DNA of 47,627 nt, from NCBI GenBank assembly GCA_964397775.1, contig CAYNKL010000015.1:1-47627 (forward strand). Reading direction: 5' to 3'. The position numbers and the translations under genes were made by a program. This DNA is from Allosediminivita sp964397775. GTDB lineage: Bacteria > Pseudomonadota > Alphaproteobacteria > Rhodobacterales > Rhodobacteraceae. The notes below the pieces were generated by a model, which saw nothing but the letters and a program-made list of their open reading frames with translations, ran no database searches and was not told the origin of the DNA. This document shows, in pieces, positions 41,120-47,627 of the stretch (position 1 is its first letter; each line of letters opens with the position of its first letter).

Positions 41120-41889
41120 TGAGCAACGCGACATTCCACGACCTCAAGGACAAATCCGTCTTCATCACCGGCGGCGGCTCGGGCATCGGCGCCGCGCTGA
41201 CCGAGGGCTTCCTGCGCCAGGGCGCCAAGGTGGGCTTCATCGGCAAGTCCGACGCCACCGAGTTCTGCGACCGGATGGAGAAGGAGACCGGCACCCGCCC
41301 GCTCTTCGTGCAGGGTGACATCACCGACACGCCGGTGCTTCAGCAGGCCATCCGGACCGTCTCCGAGGCCCATGGCCCGGTGACGGTGCTGGTGAACAAC
41401 GCCGCCAACGACCAGCGGCACCAGACGCTCGACGTCACCGAAGAGTTCTGGGACTGGTCGCAGGCCGTGAACCTGCGCGCCTATTTCTTCGCCTGCCAGG
41501 CGGTGATCCCGGAAATGCAGAAGGCCGGTGGCGGCTCCATCGTGAATTTCAGCTCCACCAGCTACATGATGGGCAACGGCGGCTATCCCGCCTACACCGC
41601 GGCCAACGGCGGCATCACCGCCATGACCCGCTCGCTCGCGCGCGATTTCGGCCCCGACCGCATCCGCGTGAACGCCATCGCCCCCGGCTGGGTCCTGACC
41701 GAGCGCCAGCTCGAGAAATGGGCCACCAAGGAAGCCCTCGCGGCCCATCTCGACCGCCAGTGCCTCAAGGACCACATGGAGCCGCAGGACGTGGTCGAGG
41801 CGGTGCAGTTCCTGTCCTCCGACACCAGCCGCATGATGACCGGCCAGTGCATCGCCGTCGACGGCGGCGTCGTGACGGTGGCCGCGTGA
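41119..41889 (+). CDS. SDR sugar dehydrogenase, probable galactose 1-dehydrogenase, catalytic Lys replaced
   Basis: A 256-residue short-chain dehydrogenase. Cofactor loop GGGSGIG (18-24), NNAAND (93-98), serine S146 (NFSSTSY) and tyrosine Y159 (GYPAYTAAN) are in place, but the position of the lysine in Tyr-x3-Lys is asparagine, N163 (codon AAC). PGWVLTERQLEKW and the RQCL stretch resemble sugar dehydrogenases of the galactose/arabinose type. The context predicts oxidation of D-galactose to galactono-lactone. Because the catalytic lysine is missing, activity or mechanism may differ. It overlaps both neighbours by one base (TGATG). Confidence 0.85.
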   Translation: MSNATFHDLKDKSVFITGGGSGIGAALTEGFLRQGAKVGFIGKSDATEFCDRMEKETGTRPLFVQGDITDTPVLQQAIRTVSEAHGPVTVLVNNAANDQRHQTLDVTEEFWDWSQAVNLRAYFFACQAVIPEMQKAGGGSIVNFSSTSYMMGNGGYPAYTAANGGITAMTRSLARDFGPDRIRVNAIAPGWVLTERQLEKWATKEALAAHLDRQCLKDHMEPQDVVEAVQFLSSDTSRMMTGQCIAVDGGVVTVAA

Positions 41890-42788
41890 TGGCGCGTCAG
41901 GACTGGATCGCCGCCGACTGGGGCACATCGCATCTGCGCATCTGGCACATGTCCGCGGACGGCACCGTGAAATCGCGCCACACCAGCGACCAGGGCATGG
42001 GCACGCTGAACCGCGACGGGTTCGAGCCCGCGCTGCTGGCCGCCCTGCCCGACCTGCCCGGCACCACCACGGTGATGATCTGCGGCATGGCCGGCAGCCG
42101 CCAGGGCTGGTGCGAGGCACCCTATGCCGCCGTGCCCTGCACGCCGCCCTCGGGCGCACAGGCCGTGCGCGTGCCCGGCACCGACACCCGCATCGACGCC
42201 CGCATCCTGCCGGGCATCAAGCAGGACAGCCCCGCCGACGTCATGCGCGGCGAGGAAACGCAGGTCGCGGGCTTCCTCGCGCTCAACCCCGGCTTCGACG
42301 GCGTGATCTGCCTGCCCGGCACCCACAGCAAGTGGGTCCACATCAGCGCGGGCGAGGTGGTGAGCTTCCGCACCTTCGTCACGGGCGAGCTTTTCGCGCT
42401 CCTGTCGAAGAAGTCGGTCCTGCGCCACTCCATCGGCACCGAGGGCTGGGACGACGCGGCCTTTGCCGAGGCACTGGACCAGGCCATGGGCCGCCCCGCC
42501 GCCTTCGCCGCCGACCTCTTTTCCCTCCGGGCCGAGAACCTGCTGCACGATCTCTCCCCGGCCGCGGCGCGCGCGCGTCTCTCGGGGCTGCTCATCGGCA
42601 TGGAGCTCGCCGCCGCCAAACCCTACTGGCTCGGGCAAAGCGTCGCCGTGCTGGGCGAAACCGGCCTCGCCGAAGTCTACACCGTCGCCCTCGAAAAGCA
42701 GGGCCTGCCCGTCACCCGCGCCGACGCCGAGCGCATGACGCTCGAAGGCCTCAAGGCCGCCTACGCGCAGATCAAGGAAACCGCATGA
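41889..42788 (+). CDS. dgoK: 2-dehydro-3-deoxygalactonokinase
   Basis: Kinase of the DgoK family, 299 residues, phosphorylating 2-keto-3-deoxygalactonate with ATP. The actin-like fold phosphate loop is AADWGTSHLRIW near the N-terminus, followed by MICGMAGSRQGW, the GEETQVAG block and CLPGTHSKWVHI, all diagnostic of DgoK. It ends ATGA-overlapping dgoA. Its presence marks the De Ley-Doudoroff route rather than the Leloir pathway. Confidence 0.95.
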   Translation: MARQDWIAADWGTSHLRIWHMSADGTVKSRHTSDQGMGTLNRDGFEPALLAALPDLPGTTTVMICGMAGSRQGWCEAPYAAVPCTPPSGAQAVRVPGTDTRIDARILPGIKQDSPADVMRGEETQVAGFLALNPGFDGVICLPGTHSKWVHISAGEVVSFRTFVTGELFALLSKKSVLRHSIGTEGWDDAAFAEALDQAMGRPAAFAADLFSLRAENLLHDLSPAAARARLSGLLIGMELAAAKPYWLGQSVAVLGETGLAEVYTVALEKQGLPVTRADAERMTLEGLKAAYAQIKETA

Positions 42789-43396
42789 CCCGCGAAATCA
42801 TCGCCATCCTGCGCGGCCTCACCCCGTCCGAGGCCGTGCCCGTCACCGATGCCCTGCTCGACGCGGGCATCACCAAGCTCGAAGTGCCGCTCAACTCGCC
42901 CGATCCCTTCGACAGCATCGCCGCCATGGTGAAACACGCGGGCGACCGCGCGGTGGTCGGCGCGGGCACGGTGCTCGCCCCCGAAGAGGTGCTGAAGCTC
43001 CAGCAGATCGGCGCCGGCATGGTGGTCTCGCCCGACTGCAACCCGCGCGTCATCGTCGCGACCAAGCAGGCGGGCATGCTGTCCTACCCCGGCACCTTCA
43101 CGCCCACCGAGTGCTTCACCGCGCTGCGCAACGGTGCCGACGGCATCAAGCTTTTCCCGGCGGCCAAGCTCGGCATCGACGGGTTCAAGGCGATCAGCGC
43201 CGTGCTGCCCAAGGGCACCAAGGCCTACGCCGTGGGCGGCGTGGACGACACCAACATGGGCGAATGGCTCCGCGCCGGGATCACCGGCTTCGGCATCGGC
43301 TCGGCGCTCTACAAACCAGGCCTCTCCGCCGACGAGGTGGGCCAGCGCGCCCGCGCCTTTGTCACCGCCTACGACAACGCGCGCGAGGCCGCATGA
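42785..43396 (+). CDS. dgoA: 2-dehydro-3-deoxy-6-phosphogalactonate aldolase
   Basis: Class I KDPGal aldolase, 203 residues, splitting KDPGal into pyruvate and glyceraldehyde 3-phosphate. The catalytic glutamate is in LEVPLNSP and the Schiff-base lysine in GADGIKLFPA (about 122-128); IIAILRGLTP opens the barrel and GVDDTNMGEWL is the phosphate-binding end. Substrate choice over KDPG (Eda) is inferred from the dgoK neighbour and from the PLNSP motif typical of DgoA. Four-base overlaps on both sides. Confidence 0.93.
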   Translation: MTREIIAILRGLTPSEAVPVTDALLDAGITKLEVPLNSPDPFDSIAAMVKHAGDRAVVGAGTVLAPEEVLKLQQIGAGMVVSPDCNPRVIVATKQAGMLSYPGTFTPTECFTALRNGADGIKLFPAAKLGIDGFKAISAVLPKGTKAYAVGGVDDTNMGEWLRAGITGFGIGSALYKPGLSADEVGQRARAFVTAYDNAREAA

Positions 43397-45327
43397 AACG
43401 CACGCTCGGAACCTGCTACTACCCCGAACACTGGCCCCGCGAGATCTGGGAGGAAGACGCCCGCCGCATGGCCGAGATCGGCCTGACCTGGGTCCGCATC
43501 GGCGAATTCGCCTGGAAACGGATCGAGCCCACCCCCGGCAATCTCGACTGGGCCTGGCTCGACGACGCGATCGAGGTGCTGGGCAACGCAGGCCTCAAGG
43601 TCGTGCTGGGCACGCCCACCGCCACTCCGCCGCGCTGGATGATCGACAAGCACCCCGACATGATCGCGGTCGATGCCGAAGGAAAGCCGCGCAAGTTCGG
43701 CTCGCGCCGCCACTACTGCTTCAGCCACGACGGCTACCGCGAGGAATGCAGGCGCATCGTCGAACTTGTGGCCGAACGCTACGGCAAGAACCCGCATGTC
43801 GCCGCCTGGCAGACCGACAACGAATACGGCTGCCACGACACGGTCATCTCCTACTCGGACGCCGCGCGCACCGCGTTCCGGAAATGGCTGAGCGAGACGT
43901 TCGACGGTGACATCACCGCGCTCAACGACGCCTGGGACAACGTCTTCTGGTCGATGGAATACGACAGCTTCGACCAGATCGACCTGCCCAACCTGACCGT
44001 AACCGAACCCAACCCCGCGCACACGCTGGCCTTCCGCCGGTTCAGCTCGGACCAGGTGGTCAGCTTCAACCGCGCGCAGGTCGACATCATCCGCGCCCAC
44101 AGCAGCGCCCCCGTCGCGCACAACTACATGGGCCGCGAAACCGCCTTCGACCATTTCGACGTGGGCGCGGACCTGGAAATCTCCAGCTGGGACAGCTACC
44201 CGCTGGGCTTCCTCGAGGATCGCGCCGGGGCCGCCCCCGAACACCAGCGCAAATACGCGCGCCAGGGCGACCCGGATTTCCAGGCCTTCCACCACGACAT
44301 CTACCGCGCCGTGGGCCGCGCGCAGGGCAATCATCCGCAGGGCGCCGGCCGCTGGTGGGTGATGGAGCAGCAACCCGGCCCGGTGAACTGGGCGCCCTAC
44401 AACCCCGCCCCCCTGCCCGGCATGGTCCGCCTCTGGACGTGGGAAGCCTTCGCCCACGGGGCCGAGGCCGTCTGCTACTTCCGCTGGCGGCAGGCGCCCT
44501 TCGCGCAGGAACAGATGCACGCGGGCATGCTGCGCCCCGACAGCGTCGACGCCCCCGCCGCCCACGAGGCGCGCATGGTGATGGAGGAGCTTGCCAACAC
44601 CCCCGACGTGCAGTTCCAGCAGGCGCCCGTGGGCCTGATCTTCGACTTCGACGCCGCCTTCTACTGGGAAACCCAGCCGCACGGCGCGGGCCTCGACTAC
44701 TTCATGCTGGTGCTCGAACACTACCGCGCGCTGCGCCGTGCGGGCCTGTCGGTGGACATCATCCGCCCGCGCCCCTCCGAGTTCGACGGCTACAAGGCGA
44801 TCCTTGCCCCCGGCCTCATGCACATGAGCGACGAGGTGAAACAGGCGCTGGCCGAGTGCGGCGCCGAGGTCCTGATCGGCCCCCGCAGCGGCGCGCGCAA
44901 CGCGCATTTCCGCATGCCCGTGCCCCTGCCCCCGGCCTTCCCCGGCCTCGACGTGACCGTGTCGCGGGTGGAAAGCATCCGCCCCGACCTGCCCGTCGCA
45001 CTCGCCGGTGGCGGCGCCGTCGAGGGCTACCTCGAGGAAATCGAGGGCAGCGCCGAAACCATCCTCGAGACCGAGGCAGGCGCCCCCGTCGCCAAGCAGG
45101 AAGGCCGCGTGACCTACATGGCCGGCTGGGGCGACGCCGCGACGCTCGACCGTCTGGTGAACATGCTCTGCGTCCGCGCCCGCATTGCCACGGTGAAGAT
45201 GCCCGAGGGCGTGCGCTGCCGCGAGACCGGCTCGGAGCGGTTCTGGTTCAACCACAACAGCCACCCCGCCGAGACCCCCGTGGGCATCCTGCCCGCCGCG
45301 GGCGTCCTCTGCGAGACGCTGGACTGA
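43393..45327 (+). CDS. GH42 beta-galactosidase
   Basis: Retaining beta-galactosidase of 644 residues, cytoplasmic. Acid/base E144 lies in WQTDNEYGCH and nucleophile E325 in WWVMEQQPGP; the opening GTCYYPEHWP and the GEFAWKRIEP block are typical of GH42. A TIM barrel (about 1-385) is followed by a trimerisation-type Rossmann domain (about 390-600) and a small beta domain. It is the last gene of the operon and a strong hairpin follows. Together with GH36 it allows use of both anomeric galactosides. Confidence 0.95.
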   Translation: MKRTLGTCYYPEHWPREIWEEDARRMAEIGLTWVRIGEFAWKRIEPTPGNLDWAWLDDAIEVLGNAGLKVVLGTPTATPPRWMIDKHPDMIAVDAEGKPRKFGSRRHYCFSHDGYREECRRIVELVAERYGKNPHVAAWQTDNEYGCHDTVISYSDAARTAFRKWLSETFDGDITALNDAWDNVFWSMEYDSFDQIDLPNLTVTEPNPAHTLAFRRFSSDQVVSFNRAQVDIIRAHSSAPVAHNYMGRETAFDHFDVGADLEISSWDSYPLGFLEDRAGAAPEHQRKYARQGDPDFQAFHHDIYRAVGRAQGNHPQGAGRWWVMEQQPGPVNWAPYNPAPLPGMVRLWTWEAFAHGAEAVCYFRWRQAPFAQEQMHAGMLRPDSVDAPAAHEARMVMEELANTPDVQFQQAPVGLIFDFDAAFYWETQPHGAGLDYFMLVLEHYRALRRAGLSVDIIRPRPSEFDGYKAILAPGLMHMSDEVKQALAECGAEVLIGPRSGARNAHFRMPVPLPPAFPGLDVTVSRVESIRPDLPVALAGGGAVEGYLEEIEGSAETILETEAGAPVAKQEGRVTYMAGWGDAATLDRLVNMLCVRARIATVKMPEGVRCRETGSERFWFNHNSHPAETPVGILPAAGVLCETLD

Positions 45328-45334
45328 CCACTGC

Positions 45335-45359
45335 GCGCCCGCCCCTTGGGGGCGGGCGT
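45335..45359 (+). terminator. Strong GC hairpin ending the galactoside operon
   Basis: CGCCCGCCCC-TTG-GGGGCGGGCG is a perfect 10-bp stem plus a G-T pair, 7 nt after the GH42 stop and 9 bp from the convergent entA stop. It could serve both strands. No U-tract. Confidence 0.7.
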
Positions 45360-45368
45360 CACGACCCC

Positions 45369-46142
45369 CTACCCCCGCAGCGTCGCGCCGCCGTCGACGT
45401 AGAGATCCGCCATGGTCACGTGCCCGGCCTCTTCGGACAGCAGGAACATCGCCGCCCGGGCGATGTCTTCCGGCGTCGCCAGCTTGCCCAGCGGGATTCC
45501 CGTCTTGTAGGTACCGACATCCCCCGCGATCACCCGCGCCGCGCCCCGGTCGTCCGACCACATGCCCGTCTGCATGGGCGTCAGCGTCGATCCCGGCGCC
45601 AGCACGTTGCAGCGCACCCCGTACGGCGCGAGCTCCAGCCCCAGGCAGCGCGTCATCATCGTGGCTGCCGCCTTGGAGGCTGGATAGCCGCCCATGCCCT
45701 CGCGCGGGATGCCGCCCGCGTTGGAACTGATCACCACGATTGCCCCGGCCCCGTGCCCCCGCATGGCGCGCCCCATGGCCTGCGCCACAAAGAACGACCC
45801 GCCCGCGTTGATATCCATCACCCGCTGCCAGTCCTCGGCCGAACAGTCCAGAAGCGGCGCCGTCGACAGCACCGCCGCCGCATGTACGCCCAGCGCCAGC
45901 GGGCCGAAGGCCGCCTCCGCCTCGGCCACCCGCGCCGTCACGGCCGCCGGATCGCGCACGTCCAGCACCCGCCACAGCAGCCCGTCGTCCTCAGCCGGCG
46001 TCAGCCCCTCGACCGCCGCGCGGGTGTCCGTGGCCATGACCTGCGCGCCCGCCTCGCGCAACAGCGTGACCATGACCTGCCCGATGCCGCCCGCCGCGCC
46101 GGTGACAAGCGCGCAGCGCCCTCCGAACCCGGTCAGCCTCAT
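45369..46142 (-). CDS. entA: 2,3-dihydro-2,3-dihydroxybenzoate dehydrogenase
   Basis: SDR enzyme of 257 residues making 2,3-dihydroxybenzoate from the dihydrodiol. It has the NAD loop VTGAAGGIGQ (about 14-23), serine in VVISSNAG, an intact Tyr-x3-Lys (YPASK) and the EntA-type LAPGSTLTPMQTGMW substrate-loop motif that distinguishes this family from other SDRs. ATG 46142 overlaps the isochorismatase stop (ATGA); the frame runs 58 codons further upstream through that gene and is not used. Convergent with GH42. Confidence 0.9.
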   Translation of the reverse strand: MRLTGFGGRCALVTGAAGGIGQVMVTLLREAGAQVMATDTRAAVEGLTPAEDDGLLWRVLDVRDPAAVTARVAEAEAAFGPLALGVHAAAVLSTAPLLDCSAEDWQRVMDINAGGSFFVAQAMGRAMRGHGAGAIVVISSNAGGIPREGMGGYPASKAAATMMTRCLGLELAPYGVRCNVLAPGSTLTPMQTGMWSDDRGAARVIAGDVGTYKTGIPLGKLATPEDIARAAMFLLSEEAGHVTMADLYVDGGATLRG

Positions 46143-46789
46143 GCCGCACCCTCGGCGCCCAGCACCTCGAGCACCTGCGCCGTCATCAGCGGGACGCCGC
46201 AGGTCGCCGCGATCCAGTCCATCGCCATGTCGTGCCGCGCCCGGCTGAAATCGGCCTGTGCGTCGGCGACGGCAAAGGGCTCCACGTCGCGCTGGAAGGC
46301 CTCGGTCGCGGTGCAAAGACAGCCGATATGCGCGTAGATCCCCGTCACCAGCAGCTGATCACGCCCCCGCGCCCGCAGCAGGGGATCGAGGTTCGAGCGC
46401 TGGAAGGCGCTGTAGCGGTGCTTGTGCAGCACGATGTCGTCCGCCTGCGGCGCCAACGGCCCAAGGATCGCCTCGTGTTCGGGCCGCGCATCCATCCCCG
46501 GCCCCCAGAGATCGGCCTGAAGCCCACGGTCGGGCCGGAACTGGTCGCCCTTCTGCGCGGTGTAGAAGACCGGCACACCTGCCGCCCGCGCCGCGTCCGC
46601 GAGCCGCGCCATGTTGGCGACGGCCGGTGCCAGCGGCGCCTCCTCGCCCGAATAGGCCGCACAGAAATATTCCTGCATGTCGTGGATCAGCAGCGCCAGC
46701 CGCTCGCGCTCGGGCACGAAGGAGGCGCGCGGCTCAGGCAGGTCGTGGGCCTCCGGCAGGTTGTAGGGGGCAATGCTTGGCAAGGCCAT
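46139..46789 (-). CDS. Isochorismatase, stand-alone (EntB N-domain type)
   Basis: A 216-residue isochorismatase producing 2,3-dihydro-2,3-dihydroxybenzoate and pyruvate. Catalytic features: aspartate in LLIHDMQEYF, lysine in HKHRYSAF, and the VTGIYAHIGC block followed by TATEAF, as in EntB/DhbB. It ends straight after this domain (VLEVLGAEGAA), so the C-terminal aryl carrier domain of EntB is absent; length resembles stand-alone PhzD-type enzymes. ATG 46789 lies 7 bp after the entC stop; GGAGG is about 12 nt upstream. Confidence 0.92.
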   Translation of the reverse strand: MALPSIAPYNLPEAHDLPEPRASFVPERERLALLIHDMQEYFCAAYSGEEAPLAPAVANMARLADAARAAGVPVFYTAQKGDQFRPDRGLQADLWGPGMDARPEHEAILGPLAPQADDIVLHKHRYSAFQRSNLDPLLRARGRDQLLVTGIYAHIGCLCTATEAFQRDVEPFAVADAQADFSRARHDMAMDWIAATCGVPLMTAQVLEVLGAEGAA

Positions 46790-46796
46790 GGTCGGG

Positions 46797-47627
46797 TCAG
46801 TCCTCCAGTTCGAAAAGAGCATCAGCGGGCAGATCCAGCGCCCGCAGCATGGCGCCGAACTTGGCGCCGGTCTCGGCGGCTTCCTGTTCGGGGACCGAGC
46901 CTGGCACGATCCCCGCTCCGGCGAAAAGCCGCGCCGCGTGTCCGCGCAGCTCGGCACAGCGGATCGACACGTACCACGCCCCGTCCCCGCGCGCGTCGCA
47001 CCATCCCGTCGCCCCGGCATAGAAGCCGCGGTCAAAGCCCTCCAGCTCGCGGATCAGCGCCGCGGCGGCATCGCGCGGCGCGCCGCAGACGGCGGGCGTC
47101 GGATGCAGCGCCGCGGCCAGCAGCGGCACCGGCGTCTCGGGATCGCGCAGCCGCCCCGCCACCCGGGTGCCGAGGTGCCACATGCTCCCGGTCGAGGTCA
47201 CCTGCGTGCCCTCGGGCGTGCCGAGCCTCTCACAAAGCGGCGACAGCGTGTCGAGGATCGCCTCGACCACCAGCGCATGCTCGCGCCGGTCCTTGGCCGA
47301 CCCCACTAGCGCATGGGCCGCGGCGCGGTCGCACGCCGGGTCCTCGCTGCGCGCCGCCGATCCCGCCAGCGGGTGCGACGTCACCGCCGCGCCCTCTTTC
47401 GCGACCAGCAGCTCGGGGCTCGCTCCGACAAGCTGCCGCCCCGTTTCACCGTCCTCGGGCAGTGCAACCAGGAAGGCTGTCGCCGCCGGGTCGCCCGCCA
47501 GCCGCGCCAGCAGCGCGTTGGCCGAAATCCGGGTTTCCGATTGCACCAGCAGACTGCGCGCCAGCACGACCTTGGAAAGCCGCCCATCCGTGTCCAGCCG
47601 GTCCAGCGCCCGGGCCACCGCCGCGGC
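46797..47627 (-). CDS. entC: Isochorismate synthase, N-terminus beyond window
   Basis: Chorismate-binding enzyme converting chorismate to isochorismate. About 276 C-terminal residues are present: KVVLARSLLV, GASPELLV, SHPLAGSAAR, the STGSMWHLGTRVAGRL motif and LHPTPAVCGAP, followed by GFYAGATGWCD and LFAGAGIVPGS, all EntC/MenF-type. The frame is open to the window edge, and the apparent GTG at 47618 is internal. It is the first visible gene of an entC-isochorismatase-entA run; upstream siderophore genes may lie beyond the edge. Confidence 0.93.
   Translation of the reverse strand, partial: AAAVARALDRLDTDGRLSKVVLARSLLVQSETRISANALLARLAGDPAATAFLVALPEDGETGRQLVGASPELLVAKEGAAVTSHPLAGSAARSEDPACDRAAAHALVGSAKDRREHALVVEAILDTLSPLCERLGTPEGTQVTSTGSMWHLGTRVAGRLRDPETPVPLLAAALHPTPAVCGAPRDAAAALIRELEGFDRGFYAGATGWCDARGDGAWYVSIRCAELRGHAARLFAGAGIVPGSVPEQEAAETGAKFGAMLRALDLPADALFELED

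Overview
The window is high-GC alphaproteobacterial chromosome, most likely Rhodobacteraceae (Roseobacter group). Three things point there: a DUF2484-murB-ddl-ftsQ-ftsA-ftsZ-lpxC-bamD-recN run, aerobic-type CobT, and a CUT1 sugar-uptake locus with a De Ley-Doudoroff-type galactose pathway. Genus cannot be fixed from sequence alone. No rRNA, tRNA, CRISPR, IS element or phage gene was recognised. Long open frames antisense to real genes are common and reflect codon bias.

Left part (1-20.3 kb), mixed housekeeping and accessory genes: truncated argS (-), a small periplasmic protein, cobT, a SAM methyltransferase (-), an M24B Xaa-Pro aminopeptidase, a DUF427 protein, an exported protein of unknown function, and an 847-residue protein joining a HExxH motif, RTX-like repeats, a VWA domain and a DUF4114-like C-terminus. 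These are followed by a previously easy-to-miss 55-residue zinc-ribbon membrane protein (-), two ClC-family genes in tandem (-), a single-pass membrane protein, a D-lactate dehydrogenase-type flavoprotein, a GNAT acetyltransferase, an MFS exporter with a histidine-rich tail and an AI-2E-family permease.

Middle part (20.3-32.1 kb), envelope and division genes read leftwards: DUF2484, murB, ddl, ftsQ, ftsA, ftsZ, a strong terminator, lpxC, bamD and recN. murG and murC, usually just upstream of DUF2484/murB in relatives, are absent here; a dinB gene and a divergent CbiX-like gene sit there instead.

Right part (32.1-45.4 kb), a sugar locus. An IclR regulator and an ABC ATPase read left. A substrate-binding protein, two permeases, a GH36 alpha-galactosidase, an IlvD/EDD-family dehydratase, an SDR dehydrogenase, DgoK, DgoA and a GH42 beta-galactosidase read right, many with ATGA or TGATG overlaps. 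Two tandem palindromes in the divergent promoter are probable IclR sites. Together the genes would import galactosides, release galactose, oxidise and dehydrate it, phosphorylate KDGal and cleave it to pyruvate and glyceraldehyde 3-phosphate.

The last 2.3 kb hold entC (partial), an isochorismatase and entA, leftward, for 2,3-dihydroxybenzoate synthesis.
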